Below, in pieces: positions 10,988 to 21,069 of a DNA stretch of 64,000 bases (the first letter of the stretch is position 1; the number at the start of each line of letters is the position of its first letter). The position numbers and the translations under genes were made by a program. The notes under the pieces were generated by a model, which worked only from the letters and a program-made list of their open reading frames with translations, did not search any database and was not told the DNA's origin. Where the stretch lies: NCBI GenBank assembly GCA_949751835.1, contig CATKHK010000110.1, positions 1 through 64,000 of the forward strand, in the 5' to 3' direction. Source of the DNA: Blepharisma japonicum (Eukaryota > Ciliophora > Heterotrichea > Heterotrichida > Blepharismidae).

Positions 10988-12178
10988 ATGTCTTCGAAGA
11001 AATGCTTCAAGCCAAATTGCGAGCTTGAAGTTCAGTATTTATGTAAGTGCTCCTCTCCTATAACTTACTCATGTGATTTTCATTTCGAAAGACATCTTAA
11101 ATTGAGAAATAGAACTCATAACTTTGAATCAATTTTAGCCGAGTCTTGTGAAGAAGCTACAGGTGCAATTCAAAGAACTCTTAAAAAAGAAAAACTCAAG
11201 AAAGAAAAATTAAGAGACAAGGCCACTATTTCACTCAGCCAAAATGATCGCAATGAAAAAAATACTAGAAAAAGAAGAAAGCTGGATATGGAGCTTAATT
11301 GCCAGCTGAATCAAACTGTAGAAAATCTAAATCAAAATCTAGCTGAAACTAAAATTGCTCATCCTCAGAAATCTGCTGTTAATCTCCCGCTTTGCCAAAC
11401 TTATAAAGAATTTGATGACTCTAGCAATAATTTTGAATTTATTTACCTTCTTGATAGCAAAAACAAAAAAACTGAATTGTTCATTTATGATATTGAAAGC
11501 AAAATAGAAAAGAAGAAGACATTGAAGACTCCAGTAAAATTAGATACAGGCACATGCATTGCCCAACTTCCAAATGGGGAGCTATTCTGTTTTGGCAATA
11601 TTAACTTTTCTGGAGTTGCCTTAATAATTGGCAGCAATTATAGAGTTCGAGTATTACCATTTGGAACACCTTGCAGATACTCATCAGCTATTTACTTCAA
11701 TGGAAATGTTTATTGCTTTGGAGGGTATTTTCAAGGTCCTTCAACTTTATCTAGTAGATTTGATTTGAACCAAAATAGATGGATTAAATTAACTCCAATG
11801 CCAGTAGCAGAAGCTTATTGTTCAAGTGTAGCATATAATGGAAATATTTTGATTGCTGGAAGAAGTAGTAATATTTTGTTATACTCAGCTGACATTAACT
11901 CTTTCTCCACAATTCCTTATAAATTTATAGAGAACCGTAAGATTCTTATAAACGCAGGAGAGAGACTTTATTTGATAGGATGAGGAGATTGTGACAAAAT
12001 GCATGAAAGCAAAATTGGAGACGAGTTTTCTTGAAAAAGAATAGGAAACTCAATGCATAGAATTTGATCTGCTCAACTTTATTGTTTGTGAAGAAAAGGA
12101 GTAATATATATTGGATGCAGTGAATGTTATAATGTCTGCAAAAGAGAATACATCAAGTTTTTTGAACAAAAACATTAA
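10988..12178 (+). CDS. Zinc-head plus Kelch-like protein, copy B
   Basis: This 396-residue paralogue of the 5871 gene has the same seven-ligand head and a Lys/Glu-rich linker, followed by Kelch-like blades. Several TGA codons near the 3' end (11981 onwards) are read as Trp, and the stop is TAA 12176-12178. Head and linker differ from copy A at many sites, yet 11681-11861 is identical to 6561-6741 down to every third codon position, suggesting gene conversion. The C-terminal tails differ again. Partner and location unknown. Confidence 0.82.
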
Positions 12179-12966
12179 ATTAAATCAAGTAAGCATATAA
12201 TAACTCAAATATTATTAAATAATAGCATCCATAAGAGATACGAAAAATTAGAAATTTATTAAAGAAAATTATTCTCCCCTAGAAATTTCACGCTATATGA
12301 TTAACAGACATTTGAATGTGGGCAAACTATCCCCCTGCTGACATTAGACCGAGAACAGTCCTCTAGAGGCATTTTCACTTTTGGTTTCCTTATCCTCTTC
12401 ATTTTTATGATTTTCAAGCTTTGATAGTCGTGGTTCAAAACCCCATAAATGTGTATATAATTTTTGCGAATGAGCACTGGATGAGTTTTGCAAGCAGATT
12501 TAACAATGGAGATATTTTGGCAGTCTTGGCTTGAACAAATTTAAAAATATATTTATTAAAGTATAGACCTTGTGCAGACAGATGCAAATAATATAATTGC
12601 TAAAACATATTTATATTCTCCGAGATTCCATATAAATAGCTTTTCAATGAATTTAGTTATTTTAAATAGTTTTATTCAGACCAATAATTGATAGTTTCAA
12701 TATAACCTAGCATAATCATTTAAAAATGGATTGAAATTGTGCTTTGCATATAAGTATCTGACATTTAATTATATATTTATTATAAACTCTGCAAACAAAA
12801 AGACTTTTGAGGGCTATGTTTTCAAACTTTAAATTAATTTTGATTAATAGTTTACAATCAATATTTTTCTAACTATATATTTGAGTTCAATTTTTATGCA
12901 ATCATTAAACCATGACTTCCTTTAGCAAAACCCTAATCCCAAATTTTAATATTACAATAATCTTAA
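12179..12966. other. Intergenic region, possible gene relic
   Basis: No confident gene. The minus strand is free of TAA/TAG for 80 codons at 12301-12540 and reads as Cys/Lys-rich sequence without a start codon. A second minus frame there is also open for about 50 codons. In DNA this AT-rich such frames arise by chance, so I treat it as a possible relic only. Confidence 0.4.
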
Positions 12967-14562
12967 ATGGCAGATGAAAACTTATCAGGAGAAATCTTAT
13001 CGTCATTCAACACATTTTCCCAATGTGTGGCATTTTTTAAACAAGGAAAAAACGACAATATGATAGCTTATCAAAAATATCTCTTCCACGTCGTTGGATG
13101 GGTTGGCAATTTCGTTCCTTTAAATGATCACAAATACTCCCGCGCATTTAATTTTAAACTTAACTCCATCAATAAAGAAGAAACCAAGATTTTATTTACA
13201 CAAAAATACAGCTCTTTCAGTGATATGGAAAATATTGCCCAAAATTCTTATGTAAAATTAACATTTTTGACAATCCGACCTGAAAAAGAAAGGAATGAGC
13301 CAAGCCTTAACTTAGCCACAACCAAACACAGTAGAATAATCCCTTTAAATGAGCAGATGAAAATTTCTTTGCCAATTAAAAGGAAAATACAAGCTCCATT
13401 AACTCCTCAGAGTTTAAGGAAATTTAATAGGCCACGCATAGATGCTATTGAAGAGTCAAAAGAAGATGATCTTTCAGTTTCTTCAATAATGAATATCAGT
13501 TTACAGTCATTCATAGGTATTGATGAAAACAGAAGATGCGGATTTTCACTAAAGCAAATTTTAAACATTAAAGATAAAGTAACATTTACCGGGATTATCA
13601 TAGAAAAGGAAGAACAAGAAAGTAATAGAGGCAGAGTATTTTTGAAAATAAGGGATATGAAAACGAATGATTGCGTAAATATTTTTATTATGTATGAGCC
13701 TACTGCAGCAGGGCACGTTGACAGGATTAATGAATTGAAGGTTTTTAGCGTAGTGAAATTCAAAAATTTGTATCGGATGATATCAAAAAACTTGACAATT
13801 TATTGCAAAATTTCTTTAAAATATAGCTCGAATTTTGAAATCATTGAAACCCACAAAAATGATTGTCAGGAAAGCTCATGCCCATGCCATTACACAAAAG
13901 AACTAGGACTAGGCATGTACAACATCAAGCGTGAAAACTCTATAGAAGGTTTACCTTTTATTCACACCCCTTATTTCGCTCCTTTTTCATTTTTAAGGGA
14001 TATCTCAATTCACACTTTATTTAGATCAATAATAAAAATCAATGCAATGATAGAAAGAGTAGAGTATTTGGTCTTAGAGTATATTTGTGTAACATGTAAA
14101 AATTCATATGATTTTGGGAATAATTTTTGCAGGTCTTGTAATAAATTCAGCGTGATTTTTAATATGAAAGCAAAAATTTTAATTGAGGATTGCTCTTCTG
14201 TATGTGCGGAGGCCAGAATGGAAACCATGGAGATAGCGACCAAATTGCTGCAGCTAAATGAAGAAATGATTAATTCTCTTAAAAATGAGCTAGATAGCCG
14301 AAATGCCAATAGGATAACAATAGTTAAGAGAGATTTCAGTAGTGCACTGACTAAGCATTTTATAAATCTTAGCCCAAAGTTTTATTATTTAGCTGTGAAG
14401 CCATATGTAGTGCAAAAAAATGATACCTATAATCATGATAATTATTTATCATACTTATCAGAAGTTAACAAAGATGCAACAATTTTGCTAAATTCAGCGT
14501 CATCAGATGAAAATGAGTACCCAAGGTTGTCTTTACAGATTTTAAAAATTTTAGATAAGTAA
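12967..14562 (+). CDS. OB-fold / zinc-ribbon single-strand DNA-binding protein, CTC1- or RPA1-like
   Basis: The product is 531 residues and uses no TGA. The N-terminal half has beta-rich stretches typical of OB folds (around residues 195-275: F-T-G-I-I, V-F-L-K-I-R-D, V-N-I-F). Residues 374-391 form a zinc ribbon, C-x2-C-x10-C-x2-C, followed by F-N-M-K-A-K-I-L-I-E-D-x-x-S-x-x-x-A. That is the arrangement in the C-terminal OB fold of RPA1 and CTC1, where the ribbon is inserted in the barrel and followed by an IEDGT-like strand and a helix ending in LL-x-L. Such proteins bind single-stranded DNA in replication or, as CST, at telomeres. I favour a CTC1-like role because the N-terminus is unlike RPA1, but the call rests on fold pattern only. 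Confidence 0.55.
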   Translation: MADENLSGEILSSFNTFSQCVAFFKQGKNDNMIAYQKYLFHVVGWVGNFVPLNDHKYSRAFNFKLNSINKEETKILFTQKYSSFSDMENIAQNSYVKLTFLTIRPEKERNEPSLNLATTKHSRIIPLNEQMKISLPIKRKIQAPLTPQSLRKFNRPRIDAIEESKEDDLSVSSIMNISLQSFIGIDENRRCGFSLKQILNIKDKVTFTGIIIEKEEQESNRGRVFLKIRDMKTNDCVNIFIMYEPTAAGHVDRINELKVFSVVKFKNLYRMISKNLTIYCKISLKYSSNFEIIETHKNDCQESSCPCHYTKELGLGMYNIKRENSIEGLPFIHTPYFAPFSFLRDISIHTLFRSIIKINAMIERVEYLVLEYICVTCKNSYDFGNNFCRSCNKFSVIFNMKAKILIEDCSSVCAEARMETMEIATKLLQLNEEMINSLKNELDSRNANRITIVKRDFSSALTKHFINLSPKFYYLAVKPYVVQKNDTYNHDNYLSYLSEVNKDATILLNSASSDENEYPRLSLQILKILDK

Positions 14563-14971
14563 TTTTGGTATTTAAAATAATATAATACATTTAATAAACG
14601 CTGGAGAGTTTTAATAATAAATTCTATTAATTTTAAAAAGTTTTCTATTTATTGTGCGACACATCATAGATCTAAAGCGATTGTAAGTTATAAGCCATTT
14701 TTATAGGCAGAACTATCCATATAAAAATGATAAAGCAGCTGGAAAACTCTAATATGTTCGTATCTTACGTCAAGCTGGAACAAAAATTAAAGACAAAGCA
14801 AGGCTCAAAACCATAATAAGCCAATAACGAAAAGCAGTACTTGCTTCCAAAGTAAATACCCTCAGAGAATTCAAAATCTCCATATTGTCCGATACTATGG
14901 CCAAGAGAAGAAGGAAGAAACATTAGTGAACATAATAAAAAATGTATTAATTTTGCTAAAAAAAATGCATA
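14563..14971. other. Intergenic region between convergent genes
   Basis: About 400 bp between two gene ends. A plus-strand frame near 14755-14925 reads as basic sequence ending in an RRRKK run but contains a TAA and has no start. It may be a relic and is not called. Confidence 0.4.
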
Positions 14972-17026
14972 TTAATTATTTTCAATTTTTTCTTCTTTTA
15001 CAATAGCCTGATCTTGCAAGTGCAGCTTCATCAAACATTTTTCTCTATTATTGGCTAAAAATACAATTGGATCTCTCAGCATGCACCCAAATATTCTGCA
15101 AGTCACTACCAATGAACCGCTGTCAATTAAGACAGCCCCAATAAGTGCCTCAAAAATATCGCTCAACATTTTCTCTGGCTTATCTCTATAATGACCAATA
15201 TCAGTAATTTCAGAATCCCAATGTGCATTTTTTATATAATCTCTTATATTTCTCTTGTAATACTCGCTACATTTCAAATAATTGTGGAGGCCTAAACTAA
15301 TACTTATTTTTGCTAAGACATTATTATTGACCATCATATCTTTCATCATACTCAACTCTTCAGCTGAAAATTTATCAATTATGCTGAGGTTGCTAACAGC
15401 TATCATATCAAGTACAGCATCTCCTAGAAATTCCAATCTTTCATAGTCATAATCAAGCTTAGCACTTTTATTAGTAATTGCTAGGTCTAATAAGCTGCTA
15501 TCTTTGAAGGTATACCCAATAATATTTTCAATATTTATATCATCTGGAGCTTGGCTGCCTCTCATGACGAGCTCAGAAAGTTTCATGCTTTTCTGGCAAG
15601 TTTCTGCCTTATCTAGCTGCGAGCACACATGAAGCCCTTCATTTGATAGAAATTCTAAGCACATCAGCCATGCTGCATCTTTTTTGAAAATACCAAGTTT
15701 TTCCAACAATATCCCACTTTCCAATATTCCGATATCAGTATAATAGCACCCTATAAGCGCTTCTACAAAATCTGCTAGCATTCCATCAGAAATTAAGTGT
15801 TCAACTTGTGATGACTCGTGACCTACATATTTTCCTTCATGAAAAGGAGGTCTGAACTTTCCCATCGTCAAGGCTTCACATTTCAAGTATCGGCCAAGCT
15901 CATTTTTTCTTGCAATTTTGGATAAAAAATTATTATTGATTTTCTTGGTCCTCTTTTCTGTCAAAGCACCTTCTTTTAGGTTTTCATGCTTGATATAGAG
16001 ATAAAGGGAAGAAATTACCTTGAGCACTGTATCACCGATACATTCTAAAGTATCATAATTATTGAGTAAGTCCAATGATGGTGAACTCATGGCGTCTCTT
16101 AAGGTAAAAAAGCCTCCTTTGTAGTTGAATGTTTGACAAAATTCAATGATATAGGTATAGGATTCTAATTTTATGAGCGTTTCTAAAAGAAATGGACCTT
16201 GGTCCCATTGGTCTGGATTTAGGAAAGAAATCTCTAGCTGACCGCCTGATAAAACTGGTGTCCCCCTTGGGTAATTTTTTTTCTTTTGCTGATGAGTTTC
16301 TGGAGTGTAACGAGCTGTCCTTGCTTGTTTAGCAAAGAACATCAAATCACTATGCTGGGAATTTTCAAAATGGCAATTTCTAAACTCTTTAACTGACTCT
16401 ATATTAAAATTCTCATCAAAAATCACATCTGCAGCACTGAATCCTTTATATTTCTCTATCAGACCCTTCAATTTTGGCGATTCTTCTCCAAGAAGAGTCG
16501 TTAGAAAAGTTTCTGAGTCTGAGTAAGGATCAATTCGTGACAAAATCTTCCATGACAAATTACTTTTGGATTTTGTTTTTACAATAAGCTGGTTTGGAGG
16601 GATATTTTCTATGAATAAAGGCTGAAGAACTCTTGGCGGATTCAAAGCAACTGCTATTAAGTTTCAGTCAATGGTATCATTGACAATAGGCACAATTAAA
16701 TAATTGGCGGGAGATACCTCCATAGACCGATCTTTAGACGATTTGAGTAGCTCAGACCAAAATTCGTGTTGGAAGTCTCGGAGCTTACTCTGTTGGTCAT
16801 GAGTAAGAAAGATTTGACCAATAGGAGTTATCAAGTTCGAAGGAAGAGGAGAAAACTCTATTGGGAATAAAATCCCATATAGAGAAGTGGGGATTATCTT
16901 ATAGAAGTATGTGAGAAATCTTTCATTTATGTAGTGAAAAGGCTGAGAAAGGATTGGGGAGAAGTTTGGAAAAATGTGAAGTTCAGTCTTTTGAGTTTTG
17001 GCTCGTTTTATAGTTGCACTTTCCAT
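14972..17026 (-). CDS. Dicer-like double RNase III protein without helicase
   Basis: One frame of 684 residues with TGA read as Trp at residue 121, in IDW, a sequence typical of the Dicer platform. Residues 1-130 look like platform and 130-300 like a PAZ-connector region. RNase IIIa is signed by residues 325-336 (LECIGD; E328, D332) with D419 and E422 in DFVEALIG. RNase IIIb is signed by YERLEFLGD (E532, D536) with D623 and E626 in DIFEALIG. All eight metal-binding acidic residues are present, so both half-sites should cut. There is no N-terminal DExD helicase and no obvious C-terminal dsRBD. In ciliates such short Dicer-like proteins make small RNAs, including scan RNAs for genome rearrangement. 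That role is by family and not shown here. It is divergent from the next gene, with about 250 bp between the starts. Confidence 0.88.
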
Positions 17027-17276
17027 TATTATATTAGCCCTATTATAAATGTCAGGAAATGAATAAAGTGTGAAGGCTAGCCTAACATTAAAAGAAAAAA
17101 TAATGATTACTTGTTAAATTAACACAAAATTTGATACTCTTAAATTAATTTTTAAGGATTAAATTAAAATCAATATTCCAAGTAAACTTTTAATGAAAAT
17201 ATAACTAAATGCTTTAATTATTGATTTTTCTAGCTCTCTTGAAATATTTTTGTTTTTACATATATTTTCAGTTATC

Positions 17277-18248
17277 ATGGCAGCTATTCAAACAATGAGA
17301 CAGAGTTCCTTCCCAGAAGAAATTCAAGAAATCCATCATCAATCCAGAAGTATCCGCTCAGCCTCAGAAAGACCTATCAGAAACCTTGTGGGAAGTATCA
17401 AATCTGGAGCAGTTAACTACCTCCCAGACATGAAAGCTTTTGATCCAGATCTGGTTCCTCCAAAAACCAAAAAAGTTGTCGAAGAAATTAAAGACTTCAT
17501 CGCCTTAGACATTCTCCGTCTCAAAAAGCAAGACTGGAATACCAGTACCTACGTTGATCGCACAAAATTTTACTCAGACCAGCTTCCCCACGATAAGCAA
17601 AAATTTGAAATTCGTCAAGGTCTCCGAGATTTCCAAGAACTAGACTTCACAAAGCTGAAACCAAACCGTATTTGGACTGGAACAGAAACACGTGATAATT
17701 ATACTAATTGGAACGTTAGCGTAGAATTCAATATCCGAGAGTCGAAAAAGCAGGCAGAAAAAGTGTAAAATCTATATAGAACTGCTGAAGCATTACAAAA
17801 AACAGCAAAAGAAAACAAAAAATTGCTAACTAAAGGATATATTAAGCCTGAAGTAAAACAGATACTTTTTAGCGAAAAAATGAGGGAAACTAAATATAAC
17901 GAGCTTGAATTGAGGAATAAAATAAGGGAAGAATATTTATATGAGTGTCCTGGGTCAAGTGAAGAAAAAACTGCAGCAGGGGTGTTTAAGATGGTAGAAA
18001 AATATAAAATAAAGCAAAGACAAGCTGAAATTGCCAAGGTAGAAACTCATGACGAAACTTTTAAGCCAGCAATTGAAAAAACCTTGAAGACAAGGAAAAC
18101 AAAGGATTATTTTCATGACGGGGCTTGGGTCATGAACGAAAGCTTAGGAATTGAAGCTTGGTCTTGCTGCATGAATGAGGACCAGACTTCTAAGGGCTGC
18201 TGCGTCCGAGTGCGAGATTTAGATAGATGGCAAACTATTTCTATGTAA
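17277..18248 (+). CDS. Conserved-looking protein with C-terminal CC...GC motif
   Basis: Two exons (17277-17764 and 17780-18248) give 318 residues once the 15-nt intron is removed. An upstream in-frame ATG at 17250 would add nine hydrophobic residues encoded by AT-rich leader, so I prefer 17277. The chain is charged and helical, rich in Lys/Glu. It ends with a compact motif W-S-C-C-M-N-E-D-x4-G-C-C, in which paired cysteines may bind zinc. Similar WxCC-x(n)-GC tails occur in several protist proteins, but I cannot name the family. No membrane segment or signal peptide. A cytoskeletal or ciliary role would be a guess. Confidence 0.75.
17765..17779 (+). other. 15-nt intron
   Basis: GTAAAATCTATATAG. 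Without splicing a TAA interrupts the frame; removal restores GTA (Val) across the junction and opens the remaining 155 codons. Adenine at intron position 10. Confidence 0.85.
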
Positions 18249-18705
18249 TAGATTATTAGTTAAATGAATGAGATTTTTTCATAAATTTGGAGTAATCTTT
18301 GATTTAATATTTATATTTACGTTTGCTAAAGCTTTACCAATTGAGGATTCAGATTTTCGATTTAAGCCATGTTCTGATATGAAATGGACAAGGTTAGATC
18401 TGAGTTCTTTGATATCAATACTATCGATTGAGTTTTTCGAGACTTCGAAAGCTTTTTATATGTCTGATCAAATTTTACTCATTGGTTAATACGGTTGTCA
18501 TTTATTGATATCATAATGGTGCTATTCATGATAATAAATATAAGCATACCTCTGTATAATTTAATTTTTGCCTAAAATGGCTTTTCTTACAGTACTGGGA
18601 TAGCTTCTTAATTTATAAAGAATTTTAAAAATTTCTATCTTCAGTAATATGAAGATTTATTTGGTTAGAAAATGAAAAACTACATTAATTTTTCAAAACT
18701 TATAA
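18249..18705. other. Intergenic region with a doubtful 73-codon frame
   Basis: The only frame of note is 18268-18489 on the plus strand. It begins with a hydrophobic stretch that could be a signal peptide (FDLIFIFTFAKALP) and ends after 73 residues. No family signature, and composition is close to background. A small secreted protein is possible but weakly supported. Confidence 0.25.
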
Positions 18706-19879
18706 ATGAAGCTATATGGTGAAAGTCAAGCCAATTTGCTAAATTTTCATCTTAATAATGATCCAAATCAGGTTGATCAAGGCCTAGAGAAAAAACTATT
18801 AAATACTCAAGAACTCAAAGCTAAAACATCTGCAATTTTTTGCAAGGCCAATAATGATCCTGAAATTGAACGAGATTTTAGGAAAACTTCCTTGCGTATT
18901 CAGAGCCAGAATCCTATTTCTAACCTAGAAATCAATAAATCTTATCAAGAATATGTCAAAGCTTATTACAAAATAGCATCTCTTTGCCTTCCTAAGCAAG
19001 TTAAAAATAGTACTCATCTATATGTTTATGACACTGAAAACGAAAGAGAAGAAGTAAAAGTATTGGAGACTCCAGAGACATTAAATCCTGGCACATGCAT
19101 CACTCAACTTCCAAATGGCGAATTATTCTGTTTTGGTAAAAGGTATCCAGCTTCTGGGATTGCCTTGATAGTTGATAGCAGCTATGATACTCGCATACTA
19201 CCATTTAGAGCTTGAAATTTTCATAAATATTTTATTTGTAAAATTAGCTAAGCCCTGCAAATAAACTCAATAAACCATATAGAAAGCCATGCAGATTCTC
19301 ATCAGCTAAGCTATTTTAATTGAATTTGAATACTAGATCATTGATACATATTTCAGCAAGAGTTAGACAATTCATACAAAACACTATGTCTATTACAACA
19401 GAAATGTCTATTGTTTTGGAGGAGAGGACTATAATGGTTTGCTAACTCTATCAGGCCGATTTGATTTGGATAAAAATAGATGATTTGACTTGACTCCATT
19501 TCCAGAAGCAGATTTCTTATGCCATAGTACAGTATTCAATGGGAATATTTTGATTTCTAGGCATCGAGGGAAAAATATTTTTTTATACTCAATCGATCTC
19601 GACTCTTTTTCAACAATTTCTTATGATTTTGCAGAGTTAAGAAGAAAGATCTTGATAAATGCAGGAAGATTGTACTTAATTGAATGCTGCAATGGTTCGG
19701 TCTATGAAAGTGATGCTGGAAACGAGTATTCTTGAAAACGAATAGCAATGTCAATAATCAGTGATGAGGCATATCATGTATCGTGAGCATATAATAAGGG
19801 AGGAATCTATATCAGAATAAACATATATGAGAGCTGCTACAAGTTTGATTTAGACAAAAGTGTTATGGTTAAATGTTAA
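18706..19879 (+). pseudogene. Broken Kelch-like gene, headless
   Basis: The first 182 codons (to a TAA near 19251) align with the Kelch neighbours: LYVYDTENE, then LPNGELFCFG, then LPF. Homology is then lost, resumes briefly at CCATGCAGATTCTCATCAGCT (about 19288-19308), is lost again, and returns at YYNRNVYCFGG from about 19393. From there it continues through RW (AGA-TGA) to a TAA at 19877-19879. Two insertions of roughly 70-85 nt therefore interrupt an otherwise recognisable gene and add in-frame stops. Neither resembles a 15-16 nt intron. The N-terminus lacks the zinc head, as in the Kelch-TPR fusion, which is its nearest relative. It may be a pseudogene, or the insertions may be unexcised germline segments. 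Confidence 0.7.
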
Positions 19880-19965
19880 TTGAGAGCTATTGCTAAATTT
19901 TATTGGTTAACTGGGGAGCTCTTATTTAAAGGATAATTGATTGTCATTTTATCTATAAAAATAAA

Positions 19966-20121
19966 TTAAGACGTCACTGACTTACCAATTTTCTGAATCT
20001 GTCTTAGCTGAGAATTTGCTGGCCTGGAGTTAGAGTTGGCAAGGGAGGGAGTTCTCTTTGTTGCTTTTGGTAGTACTGGTCTTTTTAAAATATTCAGAGT
20101 TTCCTTTTTTGCGTGTCACAT
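19966..20121 (-). CDS. Possible 51-residue basic protein
   Basis: A minus-strand frame with ATG-TGA start (Met-Trp), rich in Lys, Arg, Ser and Pro, ends at TAA 19966-19968. Base use is less AT-rich than surrounding DNA and resembles coding sequence. It has no family signature. It could equally be a relic: the frame stays open a few codons upstream of the ATG, to a TAG. Confidence 0.3.
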
Positions 20122-20177
20122 TACTTTCTTAGGAATAGAGAATCCCAGTAGGGCACACTATTGGACTAAGTGGCTTG

Positions 20178-20312
20178 ATGCTCAAGCTGGTTTCATTCCA
20201 CAGAAGTAGTAGTGAAGCAAGAACAGGATCGCAGGCTATGAATAAAATAAGACAAAAAATAGCGCTTGAGCTCCAGCTTCAAAGCATAAGGGAGTATCTT
20301 AATAATCAATAG
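20178..20312 (+). CDS. Possible 44-residue helical protein
   Basis: Short plus-strand frame with an amphipathic, Gln/Leu/Ile/Arg-rich C-terminal half (MNKIRQKIALELQLQSIREY) ending in TAG. It starts 56 bp from the divergent 51-residue frame. Codon use looks coding-like, but there is no homology I can name. May be the last exon or relic of a larger gene. Confidence 0.3.
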   Translation: MLKLVSFHRSSSEARTGSQAMNKIRQKIALELQLQSIREYLNNQ

Positions 20313-20589
20313 TTGCTATTTTATTATATAATACTTTAATTTTTTAGCTTTTTTGGCTAATTTATGTATAGTCTAAAGCTTTCGAGTATTTTTCTCATCT
20401 GCTAATTTATAATATATTTTGATAAAACTTTTAATTATTTTTGTCTTTTTCTTAGGAATTGGATGTAAATTCAAAGTTAAGAAAAAGTAATCATTATTAA
20501 AAATCATGATTTTTTAAAATTTATAATTAAAAAATAAACTTGAAAGATATAAAGAACTAATAAATTCTACCTGACAGAAAACACTTTTG

Positions 20590-21060
20590 ATATTCACTCC
20601 AATTTTATTTTCAATATAATTATCACACTGTTTGCAGAATATTTTATGCAAGCACCTAATAATGTTTGCTATAATCATTTAGGAATTTCAAAAATATGGC
20701 GAGACATATTAAAATATGGATTATATGCTGTAATTAATTAACAAAATAAGTTTAAGTTGATTAGCGGTTTTTATAATACCTATGACTTCTGTTAAAGTGA
20801 ATGCTATTATAATTTTTCAAGTGACATAATCTAAATAAATTATTTTTTGCATAATTTCAATTAATCTATTTATTTTAATTTTGCATTTTGGAAATCAAGA
20901 AGATCTCAAAATTTCTACATTTTATAAATAGAATGGAAACTTTAGATTTGTAAAAAGTTAAAAAATCATTTGCTGAAATAATTATTCTCATTTATATTCT
21001 TTTTAAAATTCTTTTCTAATTAAGCAAAAGAAAGTGCATGAACACGAATATCAATAATAA
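20590..21060 (+). repeat. Tandem-unit upstream block, copy 1
   Basis: Aligns through most of its length with 21900-22385 and 23345-23765. Shared landmarks in order: TTATGCAAGCACCTAATAAT, a GCGAGACATATTAA block, CTTCTGTTAAAGTGAATGCTA, TAGAATGGAAACT, and TGAAATAATTATTCTCATTT about 80 bp before the ATG of the membrane gene. Conservation of so much non-coding DNA reflects recent duplication and may include the promoter. Confidence 0.75.
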
Positions 21061-21069
21061 TAAAAATTA

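Noticed and set aside
12301-12540. Minus-strand frame of 80 codons, Cys/Lys-rich, between Kelch copy B and the OB-fold gene
   Set aside because: No start codon, no family pattern, an overlapping frame is also open, and with only two stop codons such lengths occur by chance in AT-rich DNA.
14755-14925. Plus-strand basic frame ending in an RRRKK run
   Set aside because: Broken by TAA, no start, no homology seen; at most a relic.
18268-18489. 73-codon plus-strand frame with a signal-peptide-like start
   Set aside because: Composition is close to intergenic DNA and there is no conserved pattern; listed only within the intergenic entry.
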